Notes under the pieces: generated by a model
Database searches by the model: none
The model's input: only the letters and a program-made list of their open reading frames with translations
Told to the model about the DNA's origin: nothing
From: Nitrincola alkalilacustris
GTDB taxonomy: Bacteria; Pseudomonadota; Gammaproteobacteria; Pseudomonadales; Balneatricaceae
Assembly (NCBI RefSeq): GCF_008973755.1
Contig: NZ_WBOM01000006.1
Coordinates: 186,001 to 250,000, forward strand
Reading direction: 5' to 3'
DNA: 64,000 nt
Program-made: the position numbers and the translations under genes
In this document: one piece after another, positions 39,470-49,486 of the stretch
Layout of the letters: each line of letters opens with the position of its first letter
How positions within the stretch are numbered: position 1 is the first letter of the stretch

Positions 39470-39967
39470 ATGAACTGGGTTGATTGGAGTATTCTTGGCA
39501 TCATCGCCATCTCGTCGTTGCTGAGCCTGCGACGTGGTTTTGCGAGAGAAGCGATCTCCCTGTGTACCTGGGTGGCTGCGTTCATAGTCGGGCGCATCTT
39601 TTCGGTACCCTTGTCGACAGTGGTGGCGCAATATGTCGATACGCCGCCATCAATACATCTGTTGATTGCTTTTCTGATCCTGTTTATCGCAACGCTGATT
39701 GTTGGCCACCTGATAGGCCTCGTGATCGGGGCACTGATCAATGCAACAGGGCTGTCGGCCACGGATCGTGTTCTGGGTATAGGCTTCGGGGCGCTGCGTG
39801 GCGGGCTTGTGGTTGTTATACTGCTGGTACTGCTGGGTATGACACCCGCAGTGCAGGATCAGTGGTGGCGCGAATCCCAGTTGATTCCGCATTTTCTGGT
39901 ACTGGAAACCTGGTCGAGGGATATGGCTCAGGATCTGGGGCATATGCTCTGGAACATCGGAAGCTGA
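39470..39967 (+). CDS. cvpA: CvpA family membrane protein
   Basis: CvpA is an inner-membrane protein named for colicin V production; its actual role is unclear but is linked to envelope homeostasis. This 165-residue protein has about four hydrophobic helices (roughly 3-18, 27-45, 63-86, 101-126). It starts NWVDWSILGIIAISSLLSLRRGFAREA, as the family does. It stands just before purF, as usual. Confidence 0.92.
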   Translation: MNWVDWSILGIIAISSLLSLRRGFAREAISLCTWVAAFIVGRIFSVPLSTVVAQYVDTPPSIHLLIAFLILFIATLIVGHLIGLVIGALINATGLSATDRVLGIGFGALRGGLVVVILLVLLGMTPAVQDQWWRESQLIPHFLVLETWSRDMAQDLGHMLWNIGS

Positions 39968-40014
39968 GTGTGACACTGTTTTTTAGATTAACTATCTCCT
40001 TAGGGGTTGATTAG

Positions 40015-41544
40015 ATGTGCGGTATTGTCGGCATAGTTGCCACTAGCTTTGTAAATCAGACCATTTATGATGCATTGACTGTTCTGCAGCACAGAGGACA
40101 GGATGCGGCCGGCATGGTGACCTGCGCCGGTGATCGCTTTTTCATGCGTAAGGATAATGGCCTGGTCAATGAGGTGTTCAGAACCCGTCATATGAAGCGT
40201 ATGGAAGGCAACATGGGAATCGGACATGTGCGCTACCCAACGGCTGGCAGCTCAAGCTCCGCCGAGGCTCAGCCCTTTTATGTCAACTCCCCCTATGGGA
40301 TAGCGCTGGCACATAATGGCAACCTGACCAATGCCGAGCAATTGGCAGATGATATCTTCAGGGCAGACCTGCGCCATATCAACACCACATCCGATTCTGA
40401 AGTGCTGCTGAACGTCTTTGCACATGAGTTGCAGCGTCTGGGTAAGTTGCAGCCGACAGCTGAGGATATCTTCCAGGCTGTCGAGCAGGTGCATGCGCGC
40501 TGTCAGGGTGGCTATGCTGTGGTGGCAATGATTACCGGTTATGGCATTCTGGCTTTCCGTGATCCGCATGGCATCCGTCCGCTGGTATACGGCAAGCGTG
40601 AGGTTGACGGCAGAGTCGAGTACATGGTGGCTTCCGAAAGTGTGGCACTGGACACCTCCGGATTCACACTGGAGGCAGACGTTCTGCCTGGCGAAGCGGT
40701 TTTCATCGATACCGATGGCGTGCTTCACAAGCGCCAGTGCGCACAGATAACCAAGCTGGCACCCTGTCTGTTCGAATATGTTTATCTGGCTCGTCCCGAC
40801 TCCATCATGGATAAGATCTCAGTGCACCAGTCGCGCATGCTGATGGGGGTCAAACTGGCGGAAAAGGTACTCAAGGAGTGCCCGCAGCATGATATCGATG
40901 TTGTGATACCGATTCCGGATACCAGCCGCACTGCGGCTCTGGAGATGGCCAAGCGCCTTGATGTGACCTTCCGCGAAGGCTTCATCAAGAACCGCTATAT
41001 CGGCCGTACCTTCATCATGCCGGGGCAGACTCAGCGCAAGAAGTCCGTGCGTCAGAAACTCAATCCGATCCAGGCCGAGTTCAAGGACAAGGTCGTGATG
41101 CTGGTGGATGACTCCATTGTGCGTGGCACGACATCCAAGCAGATCGTGCAGATGGCCCGTGAAGCAGGTGCGCGCAAGGTTTATTTTGCCTCGGCTGCAC
41201 CGGAAGTACGTTTCCCCAATGTGTACGGTATCGATATGCCAACGGCGGGTGAGCTGATTGCCCATGGCCGTACTGCTGATGAAGTAGGTGAGTATATCGG
41301 CTGTGACTGGATGCTGTATCAGGATCTTGACGATCTCAAGGCGTCCATCACCGAGATCAATCCGGCGATCAAAGAGTTTGATACCTGCGTGTTCGATGGT
41401 GCCTATGTCACCGGTACAGTTGATAAAGCCTACCTGGACCGACTGGAAGCTCGTCGTAACGATGGCGCGAAATCGCGCAGTGATGATGCGGACGCAGATG
41501 CAGATGATTCAGCGGATCTTCATACCTGCATTGACGCGGACTGA
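40015..41544 (+). CDS. purF: Amidophosphoribosyltransferase
   Basis: PurF makes 5-phosphoribosylamine from PRPP and glutamine, the first step of purine synthesis. The N-terminal nucleophile is Cys2 (MCGIVGIV), with no propeptide, as in the enterobacterial type. The PRPP-binding loop is [14 protein letters not shown]. The length is 509 residues, with a short Asp/Ala-rich C-terminal tail. AGGGG precedes the ATG. metZ follows after 18 bp. Confidence 0.97.
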   Translation: MCGIVGIVATSFVNQTIYDALTVLQHRGQDAAGMVTCAGDRFFMRKDNGLVNEVFRTRHMKRMEGNMGIGHVRYPTAGSSSSAEAQPFYVNSPYGIALAHNGNLTNAEQLADDIFRADLRHINTTSDSEVLLNVFAHELQRLGKLQPTAEDIFQAVEQVHARCQGGYAVVAMITGYGILAFRDPHGIRPLVYGKREVDGRVEYMVASESVALDTSGFTLEADVLPGEAVFIDTDGVLHKRQCAQITKLAPCLFEYVYLARPDSIMDKISVHQSRMLMGVKLAEKVLKECPQHDIDVVIPIPDTSRTAALEMAKRLDVTFREGFIKNRYIGRTFIMPGQTQRKKSVRQKLNPIQAEFKDKVVMLVDDSIVRGTTSKQIVQMAREAGARKVYFASAAPEVRFPNVYGIDMPTAGELIAHGRTADEVGEYIGCDWMLYQDLDDLKASITEINPAIKEFDTCVFDGAYVTGTVDKAYLDRLEARRNDGAKSRSDDADADADDSADLHTCIDAD

Positions 41545-41562
41545 ATCAGGAGAAAAGACAGT

Positions 41563-42780
41563 ATGACTCAGTCAAAATTTGATCGGGCCGAACGGATTCA
41601 GTTTCAGGATCAGGATTATGATCTTGAAACCCTGGCCGTTCGGGCTGGTCAGCAACGCACGGCAGAAGGAGAGCATGGCGACCCCATCTTCACAACGTCG
41701 AGCTTTGTGTTTTCAAGTGCCCGTGAGGCAGCAGCGCGCTTTGCCGGTGATGAACCGGGTAATATCTATGCGCGTTTCACTAATCCGACTGTACAGGCGT
41801 TTGAGTCTCGTATAGCAGCGCTGGAAGGTGGCGAAAGAGCTGTTGCAACAGCATCGGGAATGGCCGCGATCATGAGTATCGGTCTGGCACTGTTACAGCA
41901 GGGCGATCATATCGTGTGCTCACGCAGTGTGTTTGGCTCGACCGTATCGCTGTTTGATCGTTATCTGACGCGTGCCGGTATCACCAGTACCTTTGTTGAT
42001 CCGACAGATGTGTCGGCCTGGCAGGCCGCGATTCAGCCCAATACGCGTATGCTGTTTCTTGAAACGCCGTCTAATCCATTATCAGAGCTGAGTGATATCA
42101 AGGCGTTAGCAGATCTTGCTCATGCGCATGATGCACTCCTGGTGGTCGACAACTGCTTCCTGACACCTATACTGCAGCGCCCGCTCGATCTCGGTGCTGA
42201 TATCGTCATGCACTCTGCCACCAAGTATCTGGATGGTCAGGGGCGCTGTGTCGGTGGTGTACTGGTTGGTCGCGAGAAAGAGATGGAAGCGGTCTTCGGC
42301 TTTATCCGTACCGGTGGTGCCTGCCTGAGTCCTTTCAATGCCTGGGTGTTCCTTAAAGGGCTTGAGACGCTATCGCTGAGAATCAAGGCACAGAGTGAGC
42401 AAGCGCTGGAAGTGGCGCTCTGGTTGAAAGAGCAGTCGGGCATTGAGCGAGTATTCTATTCCGGTCTGCCGGAACATCCTCAGTACGAGCTTGCCTGTCG
42501 TCAGCAGAAGGGTTTTGGTGGCGTCCTCTCCTTCGAGGTCAAGGGTGGCAAAGAGGGTGCCTGGCGTTTTATAGATGCCACGCGCATGATCTCCATTACC
42601 GCAAATCTGGGAGATGTGAAAACAACCATTACCCACCCAGGTACAACCACGCATGGCCGGATGACCCCAGAGGAGCGCGCCAGTGCGGGTATTCATGACA
42701 ACCTGATCAGACTCTCAGTCGGACTGGAGTCGGTTGAAGATCTCAAGCGAGATCTTCAACTGGGTCTTGCGGCACTTTAA
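41563..42780 (+). CDS. metZ: O-succinylhomoserine sulfhydrylase
   Basis: MetZ makes homocysteine directly from O-succinylhomoserine and sulfide, bypassing cystathionine. It is a Cys/Met-metabolism PLP enzyme with Lys221 (HSATKYLDGQG) as the cofactor lysine and NIYARFTNPTVQAFE near the N-terminus. The protein has 405 residues. The purF-metZ pairing is typical of pseudomonads, which is the main reason for choosing metZ over other transsulfuration enzymes. It is 3 bp from dusC. Confidence 0.93.
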   Translation: MTQSKFDRAERIQFQDQDYDLETLAVRAGQQRTAEGEHGDPIFTTSSFVFSSAREAAARFAGDEPGNIYARFTNPTVQAFESRIAALEGGERAVATASGMAAIMSIGLALLQQGDHIVCSRSVFGSTVSLFDRYLTRAGITSTFVDPTDVSAWQAAIQPNTRMLFLETPSNPLSELSDIKALADLAHAHDALLVVDNCFLTPILQRPLDLGADIVMHSATKYLDGQGRCVGGVLVGREKEMEAVFGFIRTGGACLSPFNAWVFLKGLETLSLRIKAQSEQALEVALWLKEQSGIERVFYSGLPEHPQYELACRQQKGFGGVLSFEVKGGKEGAWRFIDATRMISITANLGDVKTTITHPGTTTHGRMTPEERASAGIHDNLIRLSVGLESVEDLKRDLQLGLAAL

Positions 42781-42783
42781 TCC

Positions 42784-43758
42784 ATGAAAATCTTTCTGGC
42801 CCCCATGGAGGGCGTGGTGGATTTTACACTGCGCGAGCTGCTGACTGGCATTGGTGGTATTGATGTCTGTGTCAGTGAGTTTGTCAGAGTGTCGGGCTCG
42901 CTGTTACCGGCCTCAGTGTTTCATCGTCTGGTACCCGAACTGCAGCAGGGTGGACGGACTCTGTCCGGTACGCCAGTGTTGTTGCAGCTGTTGGGTAGTG
43001 AGCCAGGCCTGATGGCTGAAAATGCCGTGCGTGCGGTTGAGTTGGGAGCACCGGGCATAGATCTCAATTTCGGATGCCCTGCGAAAACAGTGAACAAGAG
43101 CCGAGGTGGTGCGGTTCTGCTGAATGAGCCTGAGGTGATTTATCAGATCGTATCAGCCGTCCGCAGTGCTGTGCCGGCAGAGGTGCCGGTCAGTGCCAAG
43201 ATGCGCCTGGGTTATCTGGATAAATCTCTGGCGATCGAGAACGCCTGTGCCATTGAGTCTGCCGGTGCCGGCACACTGACCGTGCATGCCCGAACCAAAA
43301 CCGAAGGCTATCGACCTCCGGCTCACTGGGAGTGGATTGCCCGTATTCGGGAAGCGGTCGGTATTAAGGTTATTGCAAATGGCGAAGTCTGGACGATTGA
43401 TGACTATCGCCGCTGCCAGGAAGTCAGTCAGTGTGCCGATGTGATGATTGGACGAGGGCTGGTTGCCAGCCCGTTTCTGGCAAGGCAGATACACGCATCC
43501 TTCAGTGCAGATATGCCATTGGTACTGCCAGAGCAGACCTGGCCTGAGCTTCTGCCCTTACTGACTGATTTTCACTCAAGGGTGACGAGGGATCTGTCGA
43601 TTCGTCATGTGCATGGCCGTCTCAAGCAATGGGTACAGATGCTGACTCGCTATTATCCTCAGGCAAAAGATCTTTTTCAGCTGATCAGGACAGAAACCTG
43701 TCCGGAGCAGTTGTTGAATCTGCTGCAAAGAGAGCAGGCAAGAATGAAAGCTGCCTGA
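42784..43758 (+). CDS. dusC: tRNA-dihydrouridine(16) synthase DusC
   Basis: DusC reduces uridine 16 in tRNA with FMN and NADPH. It starts IFLAPMEGVVDFTLRELL. The active-site cysteine lies in NFGCPAKTVNKSRGGAVLL, and FMN contacts are in ANGEVWTIDDY and IGRGLVASPF. The VDFTLRE form and the length of 324 residues favour DusC over DusA or DusB. It ends the same-strand run that began at trpF. Confidence 0.9.
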   Translation: MKIFLAPMEGVVDFTLRELLTGIGGIDVCVSEFVRVSGSLLPASVFHRLVPELQQGGRTLSGTPVLLQLLGSEPGLMAENAVRAVELGAPGIDLNFGCPAKTVNKSRGGAVLLNEPEVIYQIVSAVRSAVPAEVPVSAKMRLGYLDKSLAIENACAIESAGAGTLTVHARTKTEGYRPPAHWEWIARIREAVGIKVIANGEVWTIDDYRRCQEVSQCADVMIGRGLVASPFLARQIHASFSADMPLVLPEQTWPELLPLLTDFHSRVTRDLSIRHVHGRLKQWVQMLTRYYPQAKDLFQLIRTETCPEQLLNLLQREQARMKAA

Positions 43759-43786
43759 CTCTCGTATTTCATGTTTCAAGACCCTT

Positions 43787-43815
43787 CTGAAATCCTGCCC
43801 GATTATTGTTATAAT
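43787..43815 (+). promoter_or_regulatory. Candidate promoter of the 43.9-kb membrane protein gene
   Basis: A perfect TATAAT (43810-43815) has CTGAAA (43787-43792) 17 bp upstream, a four-of-six -35 match. It lies 64 bp before the next start codon, in a 121-bp gap after dusC. Confidence 0.45.
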
Positions 43816-43879
43816 GCTGTTCAGTAATTCAATCTGATGATTAGCATTGAGCTATAGGCAACAAAAAGGATAACCGCGC

Positions 43880-44659
43880 ATGATTTCTGAAGTCGGTTTC
43901 AGGCTGAGCGAGACCAAACGCTTCCTTTCTGCGGTGGTGGGCAGCTCAGAGGGCAGATCCTTCCTGTTTTCATACTTTGTGAATATCCTCGTGCTTGCCT
44001 TTCTGGTGATGGCGGGAGTGTCGGCGGTGCTCTATGCCCTCTTTGAGGGGCTGGTATTTAATCGTCGTGAACTGGCTTTCAAGTATTCTCTGCTGGTGAC
44101 CATGTTGATCACCATACCGCTGGCGACCATGCCCTTTTTCTCGTTCAAGGATGTGATTGACCGTTTCGTACAATTGGTAACACGCCGTCGGTTGTTCACC
44201 TACCTCAGTCCGCACGTGTTTTACCGGCCAACCATCAATGGCAATATCTCCTTACACCTTGCAAAAGCACATGAGATTCTGGCTGAAAAATATACCATCG
44301 TTGTCGCCAAGCCTCAGGCCGCGGACAAGATAAGTCGGCAACTCGCAATCTCTATCGGGCACTCTATTCGTGATGCCGTGAAATTTTCCAAGATACAGGT
44401 TGAAAAGGGGTTGATGAGGGCTGATCAGCAGATTGTCGGAGCAACCTACGGTTATCTGTTTGGTGCAGCGAAAAGCAAGCTGCGCCTGAGGCGCCATCAA
44501 CCCTCTTTCCTGTCACGCATCTTCAGTGGCGTATTTTATCGCTTTGGTGCCTTGCATGCTGTGTATATGTATTTCATCATCAATGACCGGCTGCCACCTT
44601 CATTCGATCCTGTCTATTTCATTGCCAGTGTGGGTGACGTAGTCGGCAATCGCAAGTAA
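43880..44659 (+). CDS. Unrecognised protein with two N-terminal membrane helices
   Basis: The 259-residue product has two clear hydrophobic helices (about 33-58 and 68-86), followed by a basic stretch (VTRRRLF) that should remain inside the cell. The rest is soluble and contains HLAKAHEILAEKY and SIGHSIRDAVKFSKI, and a short hydrophobic segment near the end. I recognise no family or catalytic motif. GGAT-type spacing before the ATG is acceptable. It has its own candidate promoter and is followed after 14 bp by a Tat-lipoprotein hydrolase gene, so the two are probably co-transcribed. Confidence 0.8.
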   Translation: MISEVGFRLSETKRFLSAVVGSSEGRSFLFSYFVNILVLAFLVMAGVSAVLYALFEGLVFNRRELAFKYSLLVTMLITIPLATMPFFSFKDVIDRFVQLVTRRRLFTYLSPHVFYRPTINGNISLHLAKAHEILAEKYTIVVAKPQAADKISRQLAISIGHSIRDAVKFSKIQVEKGLMRADQQIVGATYGYLFGAAKSKLRLRRHQPSFLSRIFSGVFYRFGALHAVYMYFIINDRLPPSFDPVYFIASVGDVVGNRK

Positions 44660-44673
44660 GGCGGGGGCAGGCT

Positions 44674-45921
44674 TTGGTTTCACACTCACGTCGTCGTTTT
44701 CTTGCCGCAGGACTTGGTGCGCTGTTTATCAGTGGTTGCAAGGGGCCTGTGATCAGTGAGCCTCGACTGTTCAACCCCTGTATCACCACACTGCCGGACT
44801 CCTTGCAAAATCATGAGCTGATGCTCAGTTGCTGGGAGGGCATTGATCCTGAACTGGTCTGGGATTGTCATGCGCATCTGGTAGGTGTTGGTGACTCAGA
44901 CAGCGGCATAGAACTCTCTGAACGCATGCTCAGCCCGTTACACCCCATACAATACGTTCAGCGGCTTTTTTATCTCAATGCCGGATGTGTCCATGATGCC
45001 GAGGGAAGTGTTGATCGCAGCTATGTTGCGCGCTTGCACAATCTGGTGTCCGGCATGCCGTTCGGCTTCAAGATGATGCTGTTTGCATTCGACCGCACAC
45101 ATGACAGTAATGGGCAGCCGCGCTCAGACCTGACCCCCTTTCATGTACCGAACGACTATGCGAGAAATGTTGCTCTTGCAGCGCCTTACTGGTTTGAGTG
45201 GGTATGCTCTGTACACCCGTATCGTGAGGATGCGATTGAAGTGCTGGAAGAGGCAAGTCGGCAGGGTGCCAGGGCAGTCAAATGGTTGCCACCGGCAATG
45301 GGCATCGACCCTGCATCGGCCCAGTGCGATGCCTTCTATGATGCCCTGGTCAGACTGGATATGCCGTTGATTACCCATGTTGGTGAGGAGCGTGCGGTGG
45401 TGGGGGCAGGACGGCCAATATGGGGGAATCCGCTCAGGCTCAGGCGCGCTCTGGATAGAGGTGTTCGGGTGGTGATGGCGCACTGTGCCAGCACCGGTGA
45501 AGATGTAGATCTGGATCAGGGGCCTGAGGGCAGGCGAGTATCGAGTTTTTCTTTGTTCAGGCGCTTGATGGGCGAAAAGCCCTACGAGCAACTGCTCTCT
45601 GGTGATATCTCGGCCATCACTCAGCGCAACCGCTCGGATGAGGTGTTGCGTGAACTGCTGGAGCAGGATGAGTGGCATTCGCGTCTGCTGTTTGGCTCAG
45701 ACTACCCGCTACCGGGCGTTCTTCCGCTGACATCGCCCTTGTTGCTGGCGCGACAGGGGGTGCTGGAGATGTCGTCTGTTGCTTTCATGACCGAGTTGCG
45801 ACGGCATAATCCTGTGCTGTTTGATCTGGCGCTGAAAAGGCACCTGAGCAGCAACGGCAAGCGTTTTGCTACGAGTATTTTCGAAACACGATCTTTCTTC
45901 GATAAGTCTGCCCGGATCTGA
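44674..45921 (+). CDS. Tat-exported lipoprotein, amidohydrolase-2-like metal-dependent hydrolase
   Basis: The N-terminus SRRRFLAAG is a twin-arginine motif, followed by a lipobox ending FISGC, so the protein is likely folded in the cytoplasm and lipid-anchored outside. The TIM-barrel core has DCHAHL (metal-binding HxH), THVGEE, VMAHCAST and FGSDYPLPGV, which match the metal sites of amidohydrolase-2 enzymes. The substrate is unknown. The start is TTG with GGGGG about 6 bp upstream. It lies 14 bp after an unrecognised membrane protein gene and converges on a small membrane gene with a 7-bp gap. Confidence 0.85.
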   Translation: MVSHSRRRFLAAGLGALFISGCKGPVISEPRLFNPCITTLPDSLQNHELMLSCWEGIDPELVWDCHAHLVGVGDSDSGIELSERMLSPLHPIQYVQRLFYLNAGCVHDAEGSVDRSYVARLHNLVSGMPFGFKMMLFAFDRTHDSNGQPRSDLTPFHVPNDYARNVALAAPYWFEWVCSVHPYREDAIEVLEEASRQGARAVKWLPPAMGIDPASAQCDAFYDALVRLDMPLITHVGEERAVVGAGRPIWGNPLRLRRALDRGVRVVMAHCASTGEDVDLDQGPEGRRVSSFSLFRRLMGEKPYEQLLSGDISAITQRNRSDEVLRELLEQDEWHSRLLFGSDYPLPGVLPLTSPLLLARQGVLEMSSVAFMTELRRHNPVLFDLALKRHLSSNGKRFATSIFETRSFFDKSARI

Positions 45922-45928
45922 GGTCGCA

Positions 45929-46192
45929 TCAGTAGCCGGAGGGGCGCTCCAGCTCTCTATCCTGTCGCATCTGCTCAATTTTAAGCTGGCGCTCATGCTG
46001 CTCTTGCAGATATTCGATTATCTCTTCGTCGCTGGGTTGATTGATCATCACATACCAGACAGGTGAAGTGCCGATCAGGAATCCCGCCACTGCAAGTGCG
46101 ATCCCGGTCTTCTGCCATTTTCGTTTCAGGTTCAGGCCCAGAATAACGATGGCAACTCCCAGCAGGTTCAGTAGATAGGCACTTAACGGCAT
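45929..46192 (-). CDS. Small membrane protein of unknown function
   Basis: The product has 87 residues with two hydrophobic helices (about 4-20 and 29-50: TGIALAVAGFLIGTSPVWYVM), followed by a charged, Glu/Gln/Arg-rich tail (EEIIEYLQEQHERQLKIEQ). It has no signature that I know. It converges on the hydrolase gene with a 7-bp gap and lies 40 bp from the DUF2185-like gene on the same strand, so these two may be an operon. Confidence 0.7.
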   Translation of the reverse strand: MPLSAYLLNLLGVAIVILGLNLKRKWQKTGIALAVAGFLIGTSPVWYVMINQPSDEEIIEYLQEQHERQLKIEQMRQDRELERPSGY

Positions 46193-46232
46193 GAAGGATC
46201 TCCTTTGGCAGATCTTGAAAGGGGGGTATTAT

Positions 46233-46700
46233 TCACCCTTTTTTATGCCCAGGGATGGGCTGTATGCTGGCAATGCAGGAGCTATTGCCAGTGATGTCGG
46301 CGAATTGATCAACATCATTGGTTATGGCGACGTCGCTCTGAGGTGAAGGGATCTTGAAGTCATACACACGCTCCCACTTGGGTGAGTCTGGTGTGCGCTC
46401 CCAGACAGTGCCAGCATTATACTGCAGCAACTCAGTCAGTGACGGATCAAGCTGTTGTATTTTTTCCATTGGAACGGGCAGCAGGTTCAGGGCTTCGTCT
46501 GCCAGAAACTCGTCTGACTCATAGCCGGTAAACAGTCGCCACCCGGTGTCATTGAGATGTTCGGGCACGGTTTTGTACATGAAGCGTACCGGTAGCTTTT
46601 CATCAAAAACCAGGCGAGATACCAGAACAAGAAATCCGTTCTTGGTCTGAGCGGTTTCATCCTTTATGTCGAGGGGAGTATCGGGCATCACTGTTTTCAT
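46233..46700 (-). CDS. DUF2185-like protein with a repeat-derived C-terminus
   Basis: The 155-residue soluble protein contains LPVRFMYKTVPEHLNDTGWRLFTGYESDEF. That pattern (R-F-Y, then D-x-GWR-x-F-x-G) is that of DUF2185, a domain sometimes grouped with immunity proteins. No toxin gene is adjacent, so this role is not supported here. The last 20 or so residues (about 136-155) are encoded within or beyond a 46-bp repeat that also occurs at 56686-56731, so the natural C-terminus may have been changed by its insertion. Confidence 0.75.
   Translation of the reverse strand: MKTVMPDTPLDIKDETAQTKNGFLVLVSRLVFDEKLPVRFMYKTVPEHLNDTGWRLFTGYESDEFLADEALNLLPVPMEKIQQLDPSLTELLQYNAGTVWERTPDSPKWERVYDFKIPSPQSDVAITNDVDQFADITGNSSCIASIQPIPGHKKG
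46250..46295 (+). repeat. REP-like 46-bp dispersed repeat, copy 1
   Basis: It matches 56686-56731 at 42 of 46 positions. The core is CTGGCAAT-N9-ATTGCCAG, an 8-bp hairpin stem with a GCAGGAGC-type loop. It lies inside the 3' coding end of the DUF2185-like gene. Confidence 0.85.
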
Positions 46701-46749
46701 CTTCTGTGTTCGCTATTGATTCTGGCGATTCAGTCGCTATTAAACGGAT

Positions 46750-46777
46750 AAGCCCCGCACGTTACCGTGCAGGGCTT
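46750..46777 (-). terminator. Terminator-like hairpin after acnB
   Basis: AAGCCC-C-GCACG (46750-46761) pairs with CGTGC-A-GGGCTT (46766-46777) over a TTAC loop, with one C/A mismatch. On the minus strand, downstream of acnB, the following sequence has only a weak T-rich stretch. Confidence 0.6.
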
Positions 46778-46816
46778 ATGGGGAAGTGTGATCCAGTCAG
46801 ATCACACGCTCATCTC

Positions 46817-49414
46817 TCAGACAGTTGCTGTCGGAATGACAGAGGATGCCTTGCTGATGTAGCTATCCATCTGATCAAAGTTCAGATAGCGATAGACTTC
46901 ACCGGCCATGCTGTCGATCTTGCTGGCGTACTCCTGGTACTCGGCAACGGTTGGCAGCTTGCCCATCAGTGCGGCAACGGCAGCCAGTTCGGCTGAGGCC
47001 AGGTAGACGTTAGCGCCATCACCCAGACGGTTCGGGAAGTTACGGGTTGAGGTGGACACAACCGTAGACTTCGCCGCAACACGTGCCTGGTTACCCATGC
47101 ACAATGAACAGCCCGGCATCTCAAGACGCGCACCGGCACGACCGAAGATGCTGTAGTAGCCCTCTTCTGTCAATTGAGCGGCATCCATCTTGGTTGGTGG
47201 CGCGATCCACATGCGCGTCGGAATGGTCTTGCCACTGGCTTCCAGCAGTTTACCAGCCGCGCGGAAATGACCGATGTTGGTCATGCACGAACCGATGAAC
47301 ACTTCATCGATGGTGTCGCCAGAAACGTCAGACAGCTTGCGGGCATCGTCAGGGTCGTTAGGCGCACACAGGATCGGTTCATTGATCTCTGACATGTCGA
47401 TTTCGATGACGGTTGTGTACTCGGCATCCTTATCGGCACGCATCAGCTGCGGATTCGCCAGCCACTCTTCCATGCCCTTGATGCGACGCTCAATGGTACG
47501 GACATCGCCATAGCCTTCGGCCAGCATCCACTTCAGCATGACGATGTTGGAGCGCAGGTATTCTGCGACCGAATCTTCAGACAGGGTGATGGTGCAGCCG
47601 GCAGCAGAGCGCTCTGCAGAGGCGTCAGACAGCTCGAACGCCTGTTCGACAGTCAGCTCTTCAAGGCCTTCGATCTCCAGGATGCGACCGGAGAAAATGT
47701 TCTTCTTGCCGGATTTCGCAACGGTCAGGTGACCTTCCTGAATCGCGTAGTAAGGGATCGCATGAACCAGATCACGCAGGGTGATGCCAGGGTTGCGCTT
47801 GCCCTTGAAGCGAACCAGAACAGACTCAGGCATATCCAGTGGCATGACGCCGGTAGCTGCAGCGAAAGCGACCAGACCGGAGCCGGCAGGGAAGGAGATA
47901 CCCAGCGGGAAACGGGTGTGGGAGTCGCCACCGGTGCCGACAGTATCAGGCAGCAGCATGCGGTTCAGCCAGGAGTGGATAACACCATCACCAGGGCGCA
48001 GAGAGACGCCGCCGCGGTTCATGATGAAGTCTGGCAGTGTGTGGTGTGTGTTGACGTCAACCGGCTTGGGATAAGCGGCGGTGTGGCAGAAGGACTGCAT
48101 CACCAGATCCGCAGAGAAGCCCAGACACGCCAGATCTTTCAGCTCGTCACGGGTCATCGGGCCAGTGGTGTCCTGAGAGCCGACTGTGGTCATCTTGGGT
48201 TCGCAGTACATGCCTGGGCGAACACCTTCGAGGCCACATGCCTTGCCGACCATCTTCTGCGCCAGGGTGAAGCCTTTGCCGGTATCGGCTGGCTGCTCAG
48301 GTACGCGGAACAGGTCAGCAGATGGCAGCTTCAGAGCTTCACGTGCCTTGTCAGTCAGACCTCGGCCGATGATCAATGGAATACGGCCACCGGCACGTAC
48401 TTCATCAAGCAGAACCTGGGTTTTCAGTTCAAAGCGGCAGAGCTCTTCACCGGTTTCGTGGTTTTTCGCAACACCTTCATAGGGGTAGACATCAATGACA
48501 TCGCCCATATTCATTTTGGACACATCCATTTCGATGGGCAGTGCGCCGGCATCTTCCATGGTGTTGTAGAAGATCGGAGCGATCTTGCTGCCGAAGCAGT
48601 AGCCACCAGCGCGCTTGTTCGGCACGTTCGGGATGTCATCACCGAAGAACCAGAGTACGGAGTTGGTGGCAGACTTGCGTGAAGAACCGGTACCCACCAC
48701 ATCGCCGACATAGGCAACAGGGAAGCCTTTGGCTTTAACTTCTTCGATCTGCTTCAGCGGTCCGGTTGTACCTGGGTTGACCGGCTCGATACCTTCACGC
48801 TCCATCTTCAGCATTGCATTTGCATGCAGAGGGATGTCCGGGCGTGACCAGGCATCAGGTGCTGGTGACAGGTCGTCGGTGTTGGTTTCGCCCGGTACCT
48901 TGAAGACGGTAACAGTGATTTTTTCAGCGACGGCAGGCTTGTTGGTGAACCACTCACCGGCAGCCCAGGACTCGATGACCTGTTTTGCATGCGGGTTACC
49001 GGCATCCATTTTGTCCTTCACATCGTGGAAGGCATCAAACATCAGCAGGGTAGTGGAGAGCGCCTTGGCAGCAACTGGTGCCAGTTCGTTGTCATCCAGG
49101 CAGTCAACCAGCGGGTGAATGTTGTATCCCCCCAGCATGGTGCCGAGCAGCTCAACGGCTTTGGTCTTGTTGACCAGTGGTGAGCTGGCTTCGCCCTTGG
49201 TGATGGCGGCCAGAAAGCCTGCTTTGACATAAGCAGCCTGGTCAACACCGGCTGGTACGCGTTCAGTCAACAGATCAAGCAAAAACGCTTCTTCACCTGC
49301 GGGTGGGTTCTGCAGGAGTTCAATCAGTGCTGCCGTTTGCTCTGGGTCCAGAGGCTTGGGAGGTACGCCTTCAGCGGCGCGTTCTTCGACATGTTTGCGA
49401 TATGCTTCAAGCAC
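46817..49414 (-). CDS. acnB: Aconitate hydratase B / 2-methylisocitrate dehydratase
   Basis: AcnB interconverts citrate and isocitrate in the TCA cycle, and in many gammaproteobacteria also acts on 2-methylcitrate. It has the HEAT-like N-terminal domain ([15 protein letters not shown]), and the cluster and substrate regions [14 protein letters not shown] and [12 protein letters not shown] set the start at GTG 49414, which has GAGGG 7 bp upstream and gives exactly 865 residues, the Escherichia coli length; a longer frame up to 49462 lacks support. Its upstream region holds two unusual palindromes. Confidence 0.96.
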   Translation of the reverse strand: MLEAYRKHVEERAAEGVPPKPLDPEQTAALIELLQNPPAGEEAFLLDLLTERVPAGVDQAAYVKAGFLAAITKGEASSPLVNKTKAVELLGTMLGGYNIHPLVDCLDDNELAPVAAKALSTTLLMFDAFHDVKDKMDAGNPHAKQVIESWAAGEWFTNKPAVAEKITVTVFKVPGETNTDDLSPAPDAWSRPDIPLHANAMLKMEREGIEPVNPGTTGPLKQIEEVKAKGFPVAYVGDVVGTGSSRKSATNSVLWFFGDDIPNVPNKRAGGYCFGSKIAPIFYNTMEDAGALPIEMDVSKMNMGDVIDVYPYEGVAKNHETGEELCRFELKTQVLLDEVRAGGRIPLIIGRGLTDKAREALKLPSADLFRVPEQPADTGKGFTLAQKMVGKACGLEGVRPGMYCEPKMTTVGSQDTTGPMTRDELKDLACLGFSADLVMQSFCHTAAYPKPVDVNTHHTLPDFIMNRGGVSLRPGDGVIHSWLNRMLLPDTVGTGGDSHTRFPLGISFPAGSGLVAFAAATGVMPLDMPESVLVRFKGKRNPGITLRDLVHAIPYYAIQEGHLTVAKSGKKNIFSGRILEIEGLEELTVEQAFELSDASAERSAAGCTITLSEDSVAEYLRSNIVMLKWMLAEGYGDVRTIERRIKGMEEWLANPQLMRADKDAEYTTVIEIDMSEINEPILCAPNDPDDARKLSDVSGDTIDEVFIGSCMTNIGHFRAAGKLLEASGKTIPTRMWIAPPTKMDAAQLTEEGYYSIFGRAGARLEMPGCSLCMGNQARVAAKSTVVSTSTRNFPNRLGDGANVYLASAELAAVAALMGKLPTVAEYQEYASKIDSMAGEVYRYLNFDQMDSYISKASSVIPTATV

Positions 49415-49486
49415 AATATAGCCCTCATCTGTTGTCACAGCATACGCCGGATCTAATGTCACCGACGACGCCTGGAATGTGTATCC

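Noticed and set aside
47729-48682. A 317-codon plus-strand frame
   Set aside because: It is antisense to acnB and does not resemble any protein.
49415-49462. Sixteen extra N-terminal codons for acnB
   Set aside because: GTG 49414 has a good ribosome site and gives the exact family length; the upstream codons resemble no AcnB N-terminus.
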